From Candidatus Poribacteria bacterium (GTDB lineage Bacteria > Poribacteria > WGA-4E > WGA-3G), in assembly GCA_021295735.1 (NCBI GenBank), contig JAGWBU010000003.1, positions 1,630 through 65,629 on the forward strand: a DNA stretch of 64,000 bases, written 5' to 3'. The notes under the pieces are model-generated. The model was given only the letters and a program-made list of their open reading frames with translations, was not told where the DNA came from and searched no databases. This document shows positions 1 to 8,168 of this stretch, one piece after another. A program made the position numbers and the translations under genes. Numbering within the stretch: position 1 is the stretch's first letter; every line of letters begins with the position of its first letter.

Positions 1-172
1 GTCGTTTTCATAATGTCCGGTCAATAACAGAAGGCGTGCATGCGTCCGTTGAATGTGCGGATACAAAGTTCTTAAAATCAGCGTCATCCGATAAATCTGC
101 GATAATCCGCGATTCTGACAACACAACGCAGATTAAATCATTAGAATGTCTACTGAATATAAAAGAAACTAC
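1..172. other. Intergenic, no gene seen
   Basis: No open reading frame with a plausible start and ribosome-binding site is visible on either strand. The stretch has low-complexity phrases around 85-115 built on ATCCG and TGCGATAATCCGCG, which look like debris of an intergenic repeat. The window edge may cut an element here. Confidence 0.4.
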
Positions 173-201
173 TTGAATTATTGACAAAAATCTTGTATAA
201 T
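173..201 (+). promoter_or_regulatory. Candidate sigma-70-type promoter of the zinc peptidase gene
   Basis: TTGAAT at 173-178 and a perfect TATAAT at 196-201 are separated by 17 bases, the ideal vegetative spacing. The start codon of the next gene lies about 70 bases downstream. A TTGACA at 181-186 is only 9 bases from the same -10 box and cannot serve as its -35. Confidence 0.5.
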
Positions 202-270
202 TTCATAAATCTAATACACACTAATTTGCTCATAAATTGATATAAACACAGAAACTTGGAGGTGTCTATC

Positions 271-969
271 ATGATGCTTGGTTGGTTTGACCCAATGTAT
301 CTCGTATTTCTTGCGCCTGGACTTGCGCTATCTCTTTATGCGACATGGAAGACAAAAGCAACATTTTCAAAATATTCGAAAATCGGTTCACAAAAGCGGA
401 TGACAGGTGCACAGGCAGCAGCACTCATGTTAGAAAGAAACGGCATTCGTGATGTCAAAATTGAACACACAGGTGGTTGGTTAAGTGATCATTATGACCC
501 ACGCCAAAAAGTGCTACGATTGTCCAGTGATGTATATTCAAGTCATTCTCTATCTGCAATTGGGGTTGCATGCCATGAAGCAGGACATGCGATGCAGGAC
601 GCACAAGGTTACGCAATGCTAAGTTTGCGCAGTGCACTTGTCCCAGCAACTAACTTCGGCTCAATTTTTTCGTATATATTTATGATAGCCGGATTTTTCC
701 TTCAGATGATGGGTTTGATATTGTTAGGTGTCGTTCTATTTTCGGTGGGTGTGGTGTTTTCACTGGTGACGCTCCCAGTTGAATGGGATGCGAGTCGGCG
801 CGCCAAAATCGCTATAGACGAAGCAGGGATGCTTTCACCTGAAGAAAATCGGCACGCAAGCAAAGTACTCAACGCTGCATTTTTAACGTATCTCGCAGCG
901 GCAGTTACAAGCCTGCTAACGCTTCTCTACTATCTGTTCCGCTTAGGAATATTGGGTAGTGATGAATAA
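271..969 (+). CDS. Membrane zinc metallopeptidase, YugP/DUF2268-like neutral zinc peptidase family
   Basis: Predicted integral-membrane zinc peptidase of 232 residues. The zinc-binding helix HEAGH is at residues 102-106, and a Glu in the segment PVEWDASRRA (about residue 171) is the likely third ligand. Hydrophobic segments are at about 8-24, 131-168 and 208-228, so the catalytic helix sits between the first and second membrane regions. This is the usual layout and length of the YugP family, whose substrates are not established. ATG 271 was chosen because GGAGG at 258-262 lies 8 bases upstream; an in-frame TTG at 256 overlaps the ribosome-binding site and is less likely. It stands alone, with its own candidate promoter at 173-201. 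Confidence 0.88.
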   Translation: MMLGWFDPMYLVFLAPGLALSLYATWKTKATFSKYSKIGSQKRMTGAQAAALMLERNGIRDVKIEHTGGWLSDHYDPRQKVLRLSSDVYSSHSLSAIGVACHEAGHAMQDAQGYAMLSLRSALVPATNFGSIFSYIFMIAGFFLQMMGLILLGVVLFSVGVVFSLVTLPVEWDASRRAKIAIDEAGMLSPEENRHASKVLNAAFLTYLAAAVTSLLTLLYYLFRLGILGSDE

Positions 970-1020
970 TCTCTGGTATTCGGCGCGGCGTAGAACCGCG
1001 CCTATTGTGAGGTTAACTAT

Positions 1021-1449
1021 CTAAGCTTTGCTTTCAATATCAACGCCGGGCCACTGATCGTTTCGTTCGGTAATATCAACCACAATGCCGTCTGGGTCTT
1101 CAACTTTAAAAGCTTCAGATGGCAACTCATTGGAATTTGGATCATAAGGTTTAGTGCCATCTAAACCTTCCCAAGTAATTTCAAAACCGAGGTCCTCACA
1201 TCGTTGCGCTGCTGCTCGCAGGTCAGGAACGCGGACACCGATATGAAGATAGTCTAACATCCCACCGACATGTTTGGGACGGTCAGGACCATTGTGTTGA
1301 AACACGCGAAAATTGTGATAACCGTCGGTCAGATCGTAACATCCGTTTTTAGTTGAAGAAATCCGTAATCCGAGCGCATCGCGCCAGAAACGGATACTTT
1401 TTTCAAGGTTTGTTGTGCGGACTCCAATATGTACAAGTGTTGTTGACAT
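1021..1449 (-). CDS. VOC (glyoxalase/bleomycin resistance/dioxygenase) family protein
   Basis: A 142-residue protein with the two-half vicinal-oxygen-chelate layout. The first half opens with a strand and helix carrying HIGVRTTNLEKSIRFW, and the second with HIGVRVPDLRAAAQRC. His 7, His 70 and the Glu in FKVEDPDGIVVDI are the expected metal positions. This arrangement resembles lactoylglutathione lyase and its relatives, but the substrate cannot be read from sequence. AAGGAG lies just upstream of the ATG. It is convergent with the zinc peptidase gene and precedes, on the same strand, nothing obviously related, so it may be monocistronic. Confidence 0.85.
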   Translation of the reverse strand: MSTTLVHIGVRTTNLEKSIRFWRDALGLRISSTKNGCYDLTDGYHNFRVFQHNGPDRPKHVGGMLDYLHIGVRVPDLRAAAQRCEDLGFEITWEGLDGTKPYDPNSNELPSEAFKVEDPDGIVVDITERNDQWPGVDIESKA

Positions 1450-1636
1450 GAAAAATTCTCCTTTTTATGGTGAACCTTGAAATTAAAGAGGCACATTTTC
1501 TGTAGGAGCGATCTCCGAATCGCGATGAAATTCACTGATAGTCGCGCATTTGGCGTTGATTCACAACTCAAAATGTCCTGTTAATTCTAAAGCTCACTAT
1601 ATATAATTTGAAGGAATACGAAATTTGTTTATGACA

Positions 1637-2428
1637 TCAGACCCATAGAGCGGGTTCACGGTCTTCGGCACGGTGTTCATAGAGCAGTTTGACATCATCA
1701 GGAAACTTATCGAACGTTTCACCGGGAATCTTAGCAGTATTGACACCGAAGAGTTCTAAATTCAACCACCAAGGTGCGTATCTGACAACCACAGCAGTGC
1801 GGCGACCATCACTTGGATTTTCAGCATTTGAATGCCAAATCCGGCTATCCATGATAAGTACACTTCCCGCACTACCGACAGCTTGCATTTCACCCTCAAG
1901 AGGATTGCGATCTCCGATGCCATCCTCTTTGCCTCGCGGATTTCTGAGGTCAATATGTGATTTCGGAACAATCCAAGTGCCACCGTTTTCTGTCGTAAAA
2001 TCGGTGAGCATCCAGAGCGTGGTAATACCGATAACAGCAGTCGGAAAAGGTTGCGTGATATGCCATTTTTGGTTCAAGTCATACGGAAAATCGGAGTGAT
2101 AGGCACGCACCAATTGATAATGTGGAGGTCGGATTTTATACTCTGTTTGAGATATACGCACCTGTGGGCCTAATAATTCACGGATAACTGCAAGGAGTTG
2201 CTCATTCGCCAGATGTTCTGCAAAGCGCGGCATAAAACTAATTACATTGCGCTCCCATCTGCCATTGTCTTTGCTGAATTGACTATAGTCTGCTTCTGAA
2301 GTTTCCACCTCTTCGCGAACTGAATCAACAACATCGGCGGGGATAACATTTTCTAATACACACCAACCTTCTTCACGCATCTGTGTAACATAAGGGTTGA
2401 TAGTTTCTGATAAATTATCTGTAGCCAT
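1637..2428 (-). CDS. Phytanoyl-CoA dioxygenase family protein
   Basis: Predicted Fe(II)/2-oxoglutarate-dependent oxygenase of 263 residues. The facial triad is visible as HSD at 111-113 and a distal His at about 199 in RIWHSNAENPSDGRR; Arg 210 is the probable 2-oxoglutarate anchor. The double-stranded beta-helix core lies between these residues. PhyH-family proteins hydroxylate diverse small molecules, so the substrate is open. It is one of three divergent PhyH genes in the window (also 24927-25778 and 56343-57233), which do not look like recent duplicates. It is transcribed from the same strand as the following SCP2-like gene, about 65 bases away. Confidence 0.9.
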   Translation of the reverse strand: MATDNLSETINPYVTQMREEGWCVLENVIPADVVDSVREEVETSEADYSQFSKDNGRWERNVISFMPRFAEHLANEQLLAVIRELLGPQVRISQTEYKIRPPHYQLVRAYHSDFPYDLNQKWHITQPFPTAVIGITTLWMLTDFTTENGGTWIVPKSHIDLRNPRGKEDGIGDRNPLEGEMQAVGSAGSVLIMDSRIWHSNAENPSDGRRTAVVVRYAPWWLNLELFGVNTAKIPGETFDKFPDDVKLLYEHRAEDREPALWV

Positions 2429-2493
2429 TCTACTACTCCTTTTGAATTCTGGAATTGGAAGGATAATAGAGTCTAATAAAAATTATACGACAA

Positions 2494-2877
2494 TCAGTTA
2501 CGTTCCTTGTTATGACGAATTGCTGCCTTAATGAGTGGGGTGAGACGCATAATTTTGCCTAATGAACCAGCAATACCGATCTCGCGTGTCGTGATCGCTC
2601 CCATGACGTTGAGTTCACCTGTCCAAAATCTGTGTGCCACATCTCCCGTCATCGTCAGTTCTACATCGGGGGTAGTGTCACCACAAGCGTCTCGGGAAAC
2701 GGTGTATTTACCATTCGCTGCGGTTAACGTCATCACACAATCGGGCGTCCTGTAATTAAACTGGACGCTTAAGTTTAGCGATTTTAGCACCTCTTGCGCT
2801 TCTGCTAACGTGGCAATTTCCTCAAACAGTTCGCTAATATAAATATAAAGTTGTTCTGATGTTTCAAATATAGCCAT
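2494..2877 (-). CDS. SCP2 sterol-binding domain protein
   Basis: About 127 residues resembling the SCP-2 sterol/lipid-carrier fold: an N-terminal helix, a beta sheet containing FNYRTPDCVMTLTAANGKYTV, a segment VELTMTGDVAHRFWTGELN, then GITGSLGK-like IAGSLGKIMRLTPL at the C-terminus. Such domains bind hydrophobic ligands and are usually soluble. ATG 2877 gives the natural N-terminus MAIFETSEQ; an in-frame TTG at 2919 would add 14 residues without a convincing ribosome-binding site. It is divergent from the alkyltransferase gene at 2927, with about 50 bases between the two starts. The binding partner is unknown. Confidence 0.75.
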   Translation of the reverse strand: MAIFETSEQLYIYISELFEEIATLAEAQEVLKSLNLSVQFNYRTPDCVMTLTAANGKYTVSRDACGDTTPDVELTMTGDVAHRFWTGELNVMGAITTREIGIAGSLGKIMRLTPLIKAAIRHNKERN

Positions 2878-2926
2878 AGTTTGCGGTATAGCATAACTTA
2901 TAATACATAGGAAGGTCAAATTAAAA

Positions 2927-3520
2927 ATGGATAAGAAACTGTTACGCTATTTTATTCCTGACTTTGAAGAAAATCTGGAACCCTACGATATAGAACTAAT
3001 TTCTAAAGCATTCCAAGATTTTTATGGTACGAATAATCTCCGATATAAATTACCTATTGGCCATATAGACATAGTTCAAACACGTTCCCATATTTCACAT
3101 ATATTTTTTAATGATGATTCCAGGTTCTATGAACCCCCATTCACCCCTCAGACGGAGTTGTTGGGTCGTACTAAAGACTTATTGGATAGATATTTTGATG
3201 GTGAGTCCGTGGATTTCCGAGAGGTACCAGTAAAAATAGAAATGGGAACAGACTTTCAGAATTCGGTTTGGAACACTATTCACCAGATTCCGCACGGTGA
3301 GGTGCGCAGCTACAAATGGATAGCAGAACAGATTGGTAGACCGAAGGCTGTTCGCGCTGTCGGAAATGCCACTGGGAGCAATCCGATTACAATCATAATT
3401 CCGTGTCATCGTGTAATTGGCAGCAACGGTAATTTAGGCGGTTATGGGGGTGGTCTTGAACGAAAACGGCAATTGCTAACGCTTGAAGGCTATCCGGTTG
3501 AGGTGTTAAGTGAAAAATAA
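2927..3520 (+). CDS. ogt: Methylated-DNA--[protein]-cysteine S-methyltransferase
   Basis: A suicide DNA-repair protein that moves the alkyl group from O6-alkylguanine to its own cysteine. The active-site motif PCHRVIG starts at Pro 159, with Cys 160 as acceptor, and is followed by the usual NLGGYGGGLERKRQLL tail. The helix-turn-helix region VRSYKWIAEQIGRPKAVRAV precedes it. At 197 residues it has the normal Ogt/Ada-C plus N-terminal domain length. AGGAAGG at 2909-2915 supports the ATG. Its 3' end overlaps the start of the next gene by 11 bases, so the two are probably translated together, although their functions are unrelated. Confidence 0.92.
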   Translation: MDKKLLRYFIPDFEENLEPYDIELISKAFQDFYGTNNLRYKLPIGHIDIVQTRSHISHIFFNDDSRFYEPPFTPQTELLGRTKDLLDRYFDGESVDFREVPVKIEMGTDFQNSVWNTIHQIPHGEVRSYKWIAEQIGRPKAVRAVGNATGSNPITIIIPCHRVIGSNGNLGGYGGGLERKRQLLTLEGYPVEVLSEK

Positions 3521-4739
3521 GAAGTATAAGGGCAAATCAACTGAGGCTATTCATGCAGGAGAAACGCTGCCGATACTCCCAACAGGCGCACAGGACCATC
3601 ATTCAGAAAAAACCGGAATTCCGTTGCTGCCACCAATTTACCAAAACAGCACTTTTCGTTTTCAAACAGCGGAGGAATGTGCATCAGCATTCATTGATGA
3701 AGATAGCGGTTATATCTACACTCGATGGGGCAATCCTACGCAGAAGGTATTAGAACAGAAACTCTCAACACTTGAGGCAGGTGAAGCCGCATTAGCAACT
3801 GCTTCGGGGATGGGGGCAATTAGTACAGCATTGCTCACCGCCTTAGCGGATGGGGGGCACGTTGTAGCGATGGAAAACCTTTATTCCGCTTCGTACAATC
3901 TGCTGAATGAAGAACTTCCGCGGATGGGGGTTGAAACAACGTTCGTGGATGCTACAGATCCGAACAAAGTCGAAAACGCAATTCGTCCTGACACAAAAGT
4001 TCTCTATCTTGAAAGTCCAACCAACCCTTTACTCAAACTTGTTGACCTCGGAGCTTGTGCCGAGATTGCAAAGGCACACAAGATAACTTCAATCATGGAT
4101 AACACGTTTGCAACGCCTTGCAGCCAACAACCAATTGTGTTTGGCATTGACGTAGTGCTTCACAGTATGACAAAATACCTAAGTGGCAACGGGGCAGTAA
4201 TCGCGGGTGCGATAGTCGGTGAAAAGGATTTCATTGTGCGCGCACAAAAAGGGGCGTTACGAAACTTCGGCTCGGTGATCAGTCCATTTAACGCGTGGCT
4301 AACATTGCTTGGTATACCCACCTTACCACTTCGATTTGCGCGGCATTGTGTGAATGCAGCACATATCGCAGCATTTCTTGAGACGCATCCAGCAGTTACG
4401 TGGGTTCGCTACCCAGGTTTGCCCAGTCATCCACAGCATGACCTCGCCAAACGTCAGATGAATGGATTTGGCGGTATGATAACGATGGAACTCAAAGGTG
4501 GACGTACTGCAGGTGAAAAACTTGTTAACCAACTTCAAATCTGTGCGCTGGCTGTTAGTTTAGGTGATGTACGCACCTTAGTTTGTCATCCTGCGTCAAC
4601 AACACATTTACACGTTCCGATTGAAGTGCGGCAGCGAACCGGTATCACGGATGGTTTGGTTAGGTTCTCAATAGGATTAGAGGATACTGAGGATATTATT
4701 GCTGACCTTGAACAGGCGTTAGAGGGACTTCCTTCTTAA
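3510..4739 (+). CDS. Cys/Met metabolism PLP-dependent enzyme (trans-sulfuration family)
   Basis: A 409-residue fold-type I PLP enzyme of the cystathionine gamma-synthase / methionine gamma-lyase / O-acylhomoserine sulfhydrylase family. The PLP lysine is Lys 222 in HSMTKYLSGNG; YTRWGNPT (about 70-77) and the substrate-binding C-terminal region TLVCHPASTTH are also present. The family cannot be split by eye, so synthase, lyase or sulfhydrylase activity is possible. The GTG start at 3510 overlaps the ogt stop by 11 bases and has GAGGT just upstream. Its end is followed by a repeat-rich intergenic region. Confidence 0.9.
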   Translation: MKNKKYKGKSTEAIHAGETLPILPTGAQDHHSEKTGIPLLPPIYQNSTFRFQTAEECASAFIDEDSGYIYTRWGNPTQKVLEQKLSTLEAGEAALATASGMGAISTALLTALADGGHVVAMENLYSASYNLLNEELPRMGVETTFVDATDPNKVENAIRPDTKVLYLESPTNPLLKLVDLGACAEIAKAHKITSIMDNTFATPCSQQPIVFGIDVVLHSMTKYLSGNGAVIAGAIVGEKDFIVRAQKGALRNFGSVISPFNAWLTLLGIPTLPLRFARHCVNAAHIAAFLETHPAVTWVRYPGLPSHPQHDLAKRQMNGFGGMITMELKGGRTAGEKLVNQLQICALAVSLGDVRTLVCHPASTTHLHVPIEVRQRTGITDGLVRFSIGLEDTEDIIADLEQALEGLPS

Positions 4740-4773
4740 AAAGGCGCGAGTCATCTCAAGTTCTTCGTAGGTT

Positions 4774-4997
4774 GGGTAGAGCGCAGCGAAACCCATAAGT
4801 GTCAATTTAGCAGACAAATTCCGTCACACGCTGTCCGGCGGGGTCTCTGTGCCCGCAGATATTTGGAACATGCCAAGTAAAGGGCGGGCACAGAGACCCG
4901 CCCCTACAATAAAGATGGATTGTTCGTTTGGCAAAATTGCGGAAAACTTGAAATTAATCCTTAAATTGACATCTATGGGTAGAGCGCAGCGAAACCC
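4774..4997 (+). repeat. Dispersed MITE-like repeat element with palindromic core
   Basis: The phrase GGGTAGAGCGCAGCGAAACC occurs at 4774-4793 and again, in the same orientation, at 4977-4996. Just inside lie inverted ends: CCATAAGTGTCAATTTA at 4793-4809 and TAAATTGACATCTATGG at 4962-4978. The core, about 4835-4907, is a foldback whose arms read GGGGTCTCTGTGCCCGC and GCGGGCACAGAGACCCGCC. No coding capacity. Related copies are at 8102-8148, 19859-19996, 21272-21729, 35512-35780 and a half core at 59935-59960. Confidence 0.7.
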
Positions 4998-5060
4998 AAC
5001 AATTAACCTTACCATACATAAATCATTGATCCGCCCCGCATATCATATCTGCATATTTGC

Positions 5061-6308
5061 CTATTTATCCTCGTCCAAAAGCTCCGCCTTTAGCATCCGT
5101 ACATAATTTTCAGTGATATTTCGTGAATCATGTGCAGTATTTTGATGCGGTTCGGAAAAATCAGCGAGCAGTTTTTCGTACGCATCTATCGCTTGTTCCA
5201 TATCCCCAATTTCTTTATAGATTTCCGCTACTTGGTATTGTGCGTTAAGCCGAGAGTCGTAATTATGTGTAGGATCATCTGCGAATTGCTGATACACTTC
5301 AATGGCACGTGCGGTATCCTTGTTGGCGTAAGCTATTTGTGCAATGTAAATTTTCCAGTCAGGAACATTTCTGTTGTTTGGGTACGCAGCAATTGCTTTT
5401 TCAAGTAACTCAATAGCTTCATCATATTTTTCAAGTTTTGCATACGGTTGAGCGATGTAAAAGTTTGCTTCCTGACCAGCATGTGTGTCTGAATAGAGGT
5501 CTATCGACTTTTGATATGCCGCAATCGCCTCATCATATTTTCCTTCTTTATAGTAGGTCTGTGCAATTCCAAAACTGGCGAGAGGTGCTAAGTCTGGGTC
5601 ACCAGAGTCTACTACATTCGTGAATTCAATCCGCGCGTTTTCATAGTCCTGCTTTTCAAAGTATATGTCTCCAGTAGCATATAAAATCTTATAAAGTATT
5701 GGACTACGGCTAAGTTCAAACTTAAGATTATCAAGTTGGGTTAGAGCAAGATTTAAATCGCCTCTGCCTTTGTAACATAATGCTGCAGTAAACTGTGCCT
5801 CTTCTTGAAGCACACTACCGGGGTACGTTGCGATTAACTGATTGAATAGAGCAAGCGCCCTGTCATAATAGGCCGTAAGAGATTCGAGTGTCCTTGTTTT
5901 TTCTAATTCTTCTGCAATCCGATAGGTTGTAATGGCTATAGCGTACATTGAATCATCTGCCCATTCACTGTCTGGATAATCGCGTATTAATCGACGATAC
6001 AGCGCGAATCCCTCCTCATCTGTACGAGGAAGTAAGGCGAGTTGATAGAGCGCATCATCCGCCCATCGACTGTCGGCGTAATTTTCAAAAACTGCCCGGT
6101 ACGCTGCGCGCACTTTTCGCAAGCGGTTTTTATCCGGTTCATCATACGTTACCGGGGGATTATTCATTTCTCGGACTTTAGACCACGCTTTATCGGCATT
6201 TTCGTAGTACTTGGCATAATCATTAAAAGGACTTGTGAAACGTCCGACCCAAAATCCCGCAGCGATCGCAATAACAACGCAGATTTCCACGATTATGAAC
6301 TTTTTCAT
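5061..6308 (-). CDS. Membrane-anchored tetratricopeptide-repeat protein
   Basis: A 415-residue protein with an N-terminal hydrophobic segment (about residues 4-24, FIIVEICVVIAIAAGFWVG) that is either an uncleaved signal anchor or a signal peptide. The rest is a run of TPR units of the YbgF/BamD-like kind, with repeated phrases such as YPDSEWADDSMYAIA, YDEAIAAYQKSIDLY, YDEAIELLEKAIAAYP and MEQAIDAYEKLLADF. TPR arrays scaffold protein complexes; the location is probably the periplasmic or outer face of the cytoplasmic membrane. A good AGGAG lies upstream of the ATG. No partner is evident next to it. Confidence 0.85.
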   Translation of the reverse strand: MKKFIIVEICVVIAIAAGFWVGRFTSPFNDYAKYYENADKAWSKVREMNNPPVTYDEPDKNRLRKVRAAYRAVFENYADSRWADDALYQLALLPRTDEEGFALYRRLIRDYPDSEWADDSMYAIAITTYRIAEELEKTRTLESLTAYYDRALALFNQLIATYPGSVLQEEAQFTAALCYKGRGDLNLALTQLDNLKFELSRSPILYKILYATGDIYFEKQDYENARIEFTNVVDSGDPDLAPLASFGIAQTYYKEGKYDEAIAAYQKSIDLYSDTHAGQEANFYIAQPYAKLEKYDEAIELLEKAIAAYPNNRNVPDWKIYIAQIAYANKDTARAIEVYQQFADDPTHNYDSRLNAQYQVAEIYKEIGDMEQAIDAYEKLLADFSEPHQNTAHDSRNITENYVRMLKAELLDEDK

Positions 6309-6756
6309 TCATTTCTCCTTTCGGATTACAAAATACGGTATATAAAGTTGAATTTTAGCAATGCATTTAAAAGATGTCAAGTTGTTTAATTGAGACACAC
6401 ATAATTGTTTGATGTATCACAGTTTGAAGTTACAGGACTCATCTTTGACAAGTGGCAGTTAGTTATAATCTGTTTGCTAAAGAATGAGCAATTTATATGC
6501 CAACTTTGGAACTATTTATATACCTATATTTACATCCTCAGTATCCATCTGCTGCACAAAAATGTGCATTTTCTGTTTGAAGTTGCACAATATGGGGCAT
6601 CCCAAACCTGAAGCACTACGTCTTGCAGAATCCTAACTACCATGCAAATTTTAAATGACAATTAAACCGATTAGTGTTATACTTTTTACTGCTATTGAAA
6701 ACTGCAAAACGTTGCAAAATGAGACTTTTTAAAACGACAGGATTAAATATAACACT
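6309..6756. other. AT-rich intergenic region
   Basis: About 450 bases between divergent genes with no credible reading frame. It must hold promoters for both the TPR gene (minus strand) and the zinc peptidase gene (plus strand). A candidate plus-strand promoter has ATGACA at 6655-6660 and TATACT at 6678-6683 with 17 bases between them. Confidence 0.4.
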
Positions 6757-7956
6757 ATGAATTTCACATCAATTTTGTTCAACACTGCCGCTGCATTTAC
6801 ATCGCTTGCAGCAGCGAGTCTATCTACATTTGCCGACACTATTGAAAAACCAACTGAACCCCCACCATCTATCCGAGAAAACTTTGAGTTACCATCTTTT
6901 TACCGACAATGGATTGATGTGGGTGGATTTCCCGTCGTTGCATCAGAGAAAGTGAATCCGCTCGCTGTGCAGGAGGCTGCATGGCTCATCCAACAGGTCA
7001 TTGGACACCGTCCAGATTTACTACAAGCACTTGCCAAAAACAGTGTCCGTTTTTCTGTCATGGCTTACGATGAGATGACAACAGAGATTCCTGAACATAG
7101 CGACCTACGCCCCGATTTTTATTGGGACCGCCGTGCTCGTGGTTTGGGTGCCACATCCGCGCGTCCATCAGTAAGTTGTGGTGAGGAAAACCTGCTTAAT
7201 TACCCGGGGGATCCTTACGGAACAGAGAATATACTGATTCACGAGTTCGCTCATGCAATACATCAAATGGGACTCAGTGCCGTTGATCCGGATTTTGACA
7301 AACGGCTTAAGGTTTTGTATGAAAAAGCAATGGAAAAAGGATTGTGGAAAGGCACTTACGCCTCCACAAACAAAGAAGAATATTGGGCTGAAGGCACGCA
7401 ATCATGGTTCAATACGAACCGTGAAAACGATGCACAACACAATCACGTCAGCAAACGGAAAATATTAAAAGATTATGACCCAGAGTTGGCAACGCTGCTC
7501 ACTGAAATCTATGGCGATACCGATTGGCGGTATACCAACGCTTTAACGCGCACCGAACTACCGCATTTACAAGGATTCAATCCTGATAATTCACCAAAAT
7601 TTGAATGGCCCGCTGAATTATCTACATGTTATGAACAATTGTTTGATCCGAACTGCAAGGGTGGTGACAAATGGACAGATTTGAACCGCTATGAACCGAG
7701 TCAGCTTCCAACGCTAAAATCAAACGACGGTGAGCATACCGCAGTCCTTTTTGTGAACAAAACAGATGCAGATATTACCTACTATTGGATAGATGCTGAT
7801 GGTAATGAGAGTTATTGTGGGCGTGCTGCTGCCGAGGCATTCAGTATTCATCATACGCATGCAGGTCATATCTGGTTAGTTAAAGACGAAAATAAGAAAA
7901 ACATAGCCGTGTTTCAAGCTAAAGAAAAAACTGGTCGTGCATTTATTGCGGAATAA
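6757..7956 (+). CDS. Secreted zinc peptidase-like protein with C-terminal VHL beta domain
   Basis: A 399-residue protein with a signal peptide (about residues 1-26, cleavage near TFA-DT). The middle part has a zincin motif, HEFAH at residues 162-166, and a downstream Glu-rich segment NKEEYWAEGTQSWF that is a plausible third metal ligand. The last 72 residues (about 328-399) strongly resemble the von Hippel-Lindau beta domain: VLFVNKT, then YYWIDADG, then HAGHIWLVKD, matching the human pattern VIFCN, WLNFDG and GHLWLFRD. In animals this domain recognises hydroxylated peptides; what it binds here is unknown. The ATG has only a weak ribosome-binding site. A candidate promoter lies at 6655-6683. 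Confidence 0.8.
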   Translation: MNFTSILFNTAAAFTSLAAASLSTFADTIEKPTEPPPSIRENFELPSFYRQWIDVGGFPVVASEKVNPLAVQEAAWLIQQVIGHRPDLLQALAKNSVRFSVMAYDEMTTEIPEHSDLRPDFYWDRRARGLGATSARPSVSCGEENLLNYPGDPYGTENILIHEFAHAIHQMGLSAVDPDFDKRLKVLYEKAMEKGLWKGTYASTNKEEYWAEGTQSWFNTNRENDAQHNHVSKRKILKDYDPELATLLTEIYGDTDWRYTNALTRTELPHLQGFNPDNSPKFEWPAELSTCYEQLFDPNCKGGDKWTDLNRYEPSQLPTLKSNDGEHTAVLFVNKTDADITYYWIDADGNESYCGRAAAEAFSIHHTHAGHIWLVKDENKKNIAVFQAKEKTGRAFIAE

Positions 7957-8071
7957 TATATAATACAGAAATGCCATATCATTTGTCGGTTTTCGCTCCG
8001 TTTTACCCAAATGCCTCAATGGCATTTGTAGCGTTGATTTCTTGATTTGGCGCATGCTGCGTTGATTTGGC

Positions 8072-8148
8072 TATGAATCGCGCGACTACAAACGCGTTTT
8101 CTTAAACTGACGCCTATAGGTTTCGTTTTGCTCTACCCAACCTACAAT
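8072..8148 (-). repeat. Dispersed repeat, reverse orientation
   Basis: TTAAACTGACGCCTATAGG at 8103-8121 followed by TTTCGTTTTGCTCTACCCAA is the reverse complement of the repeat found at 4774-4809 and 19859-19896. Immediately before it, TGAATCGCGCGACTACAAAC is a second dispersed phrase that recurs in variant form near 24811-24830. It lies just upstream of aapJ and may affect its leader; it has no coding capacity. Confidence 0.55.
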
Positions 8149-8168
8149 ACTGTTTGAGGAGAAATCTT

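Noticed and set aside
181-201. TTGACA at 181-186 close to TATAAT at 196-201 as a promoter
   Set aside because: The spacing is only 9 bases. The TTGAAT at 173-178 gives the correct 17 bases and was used instead.
1591-1606. A partial match to the ECF -10 box (TCACTATATATA)
   Set aside because: The CGCG part is missing, no -35-like box lies 15 bases upstream, and no plus-strand gene follows.
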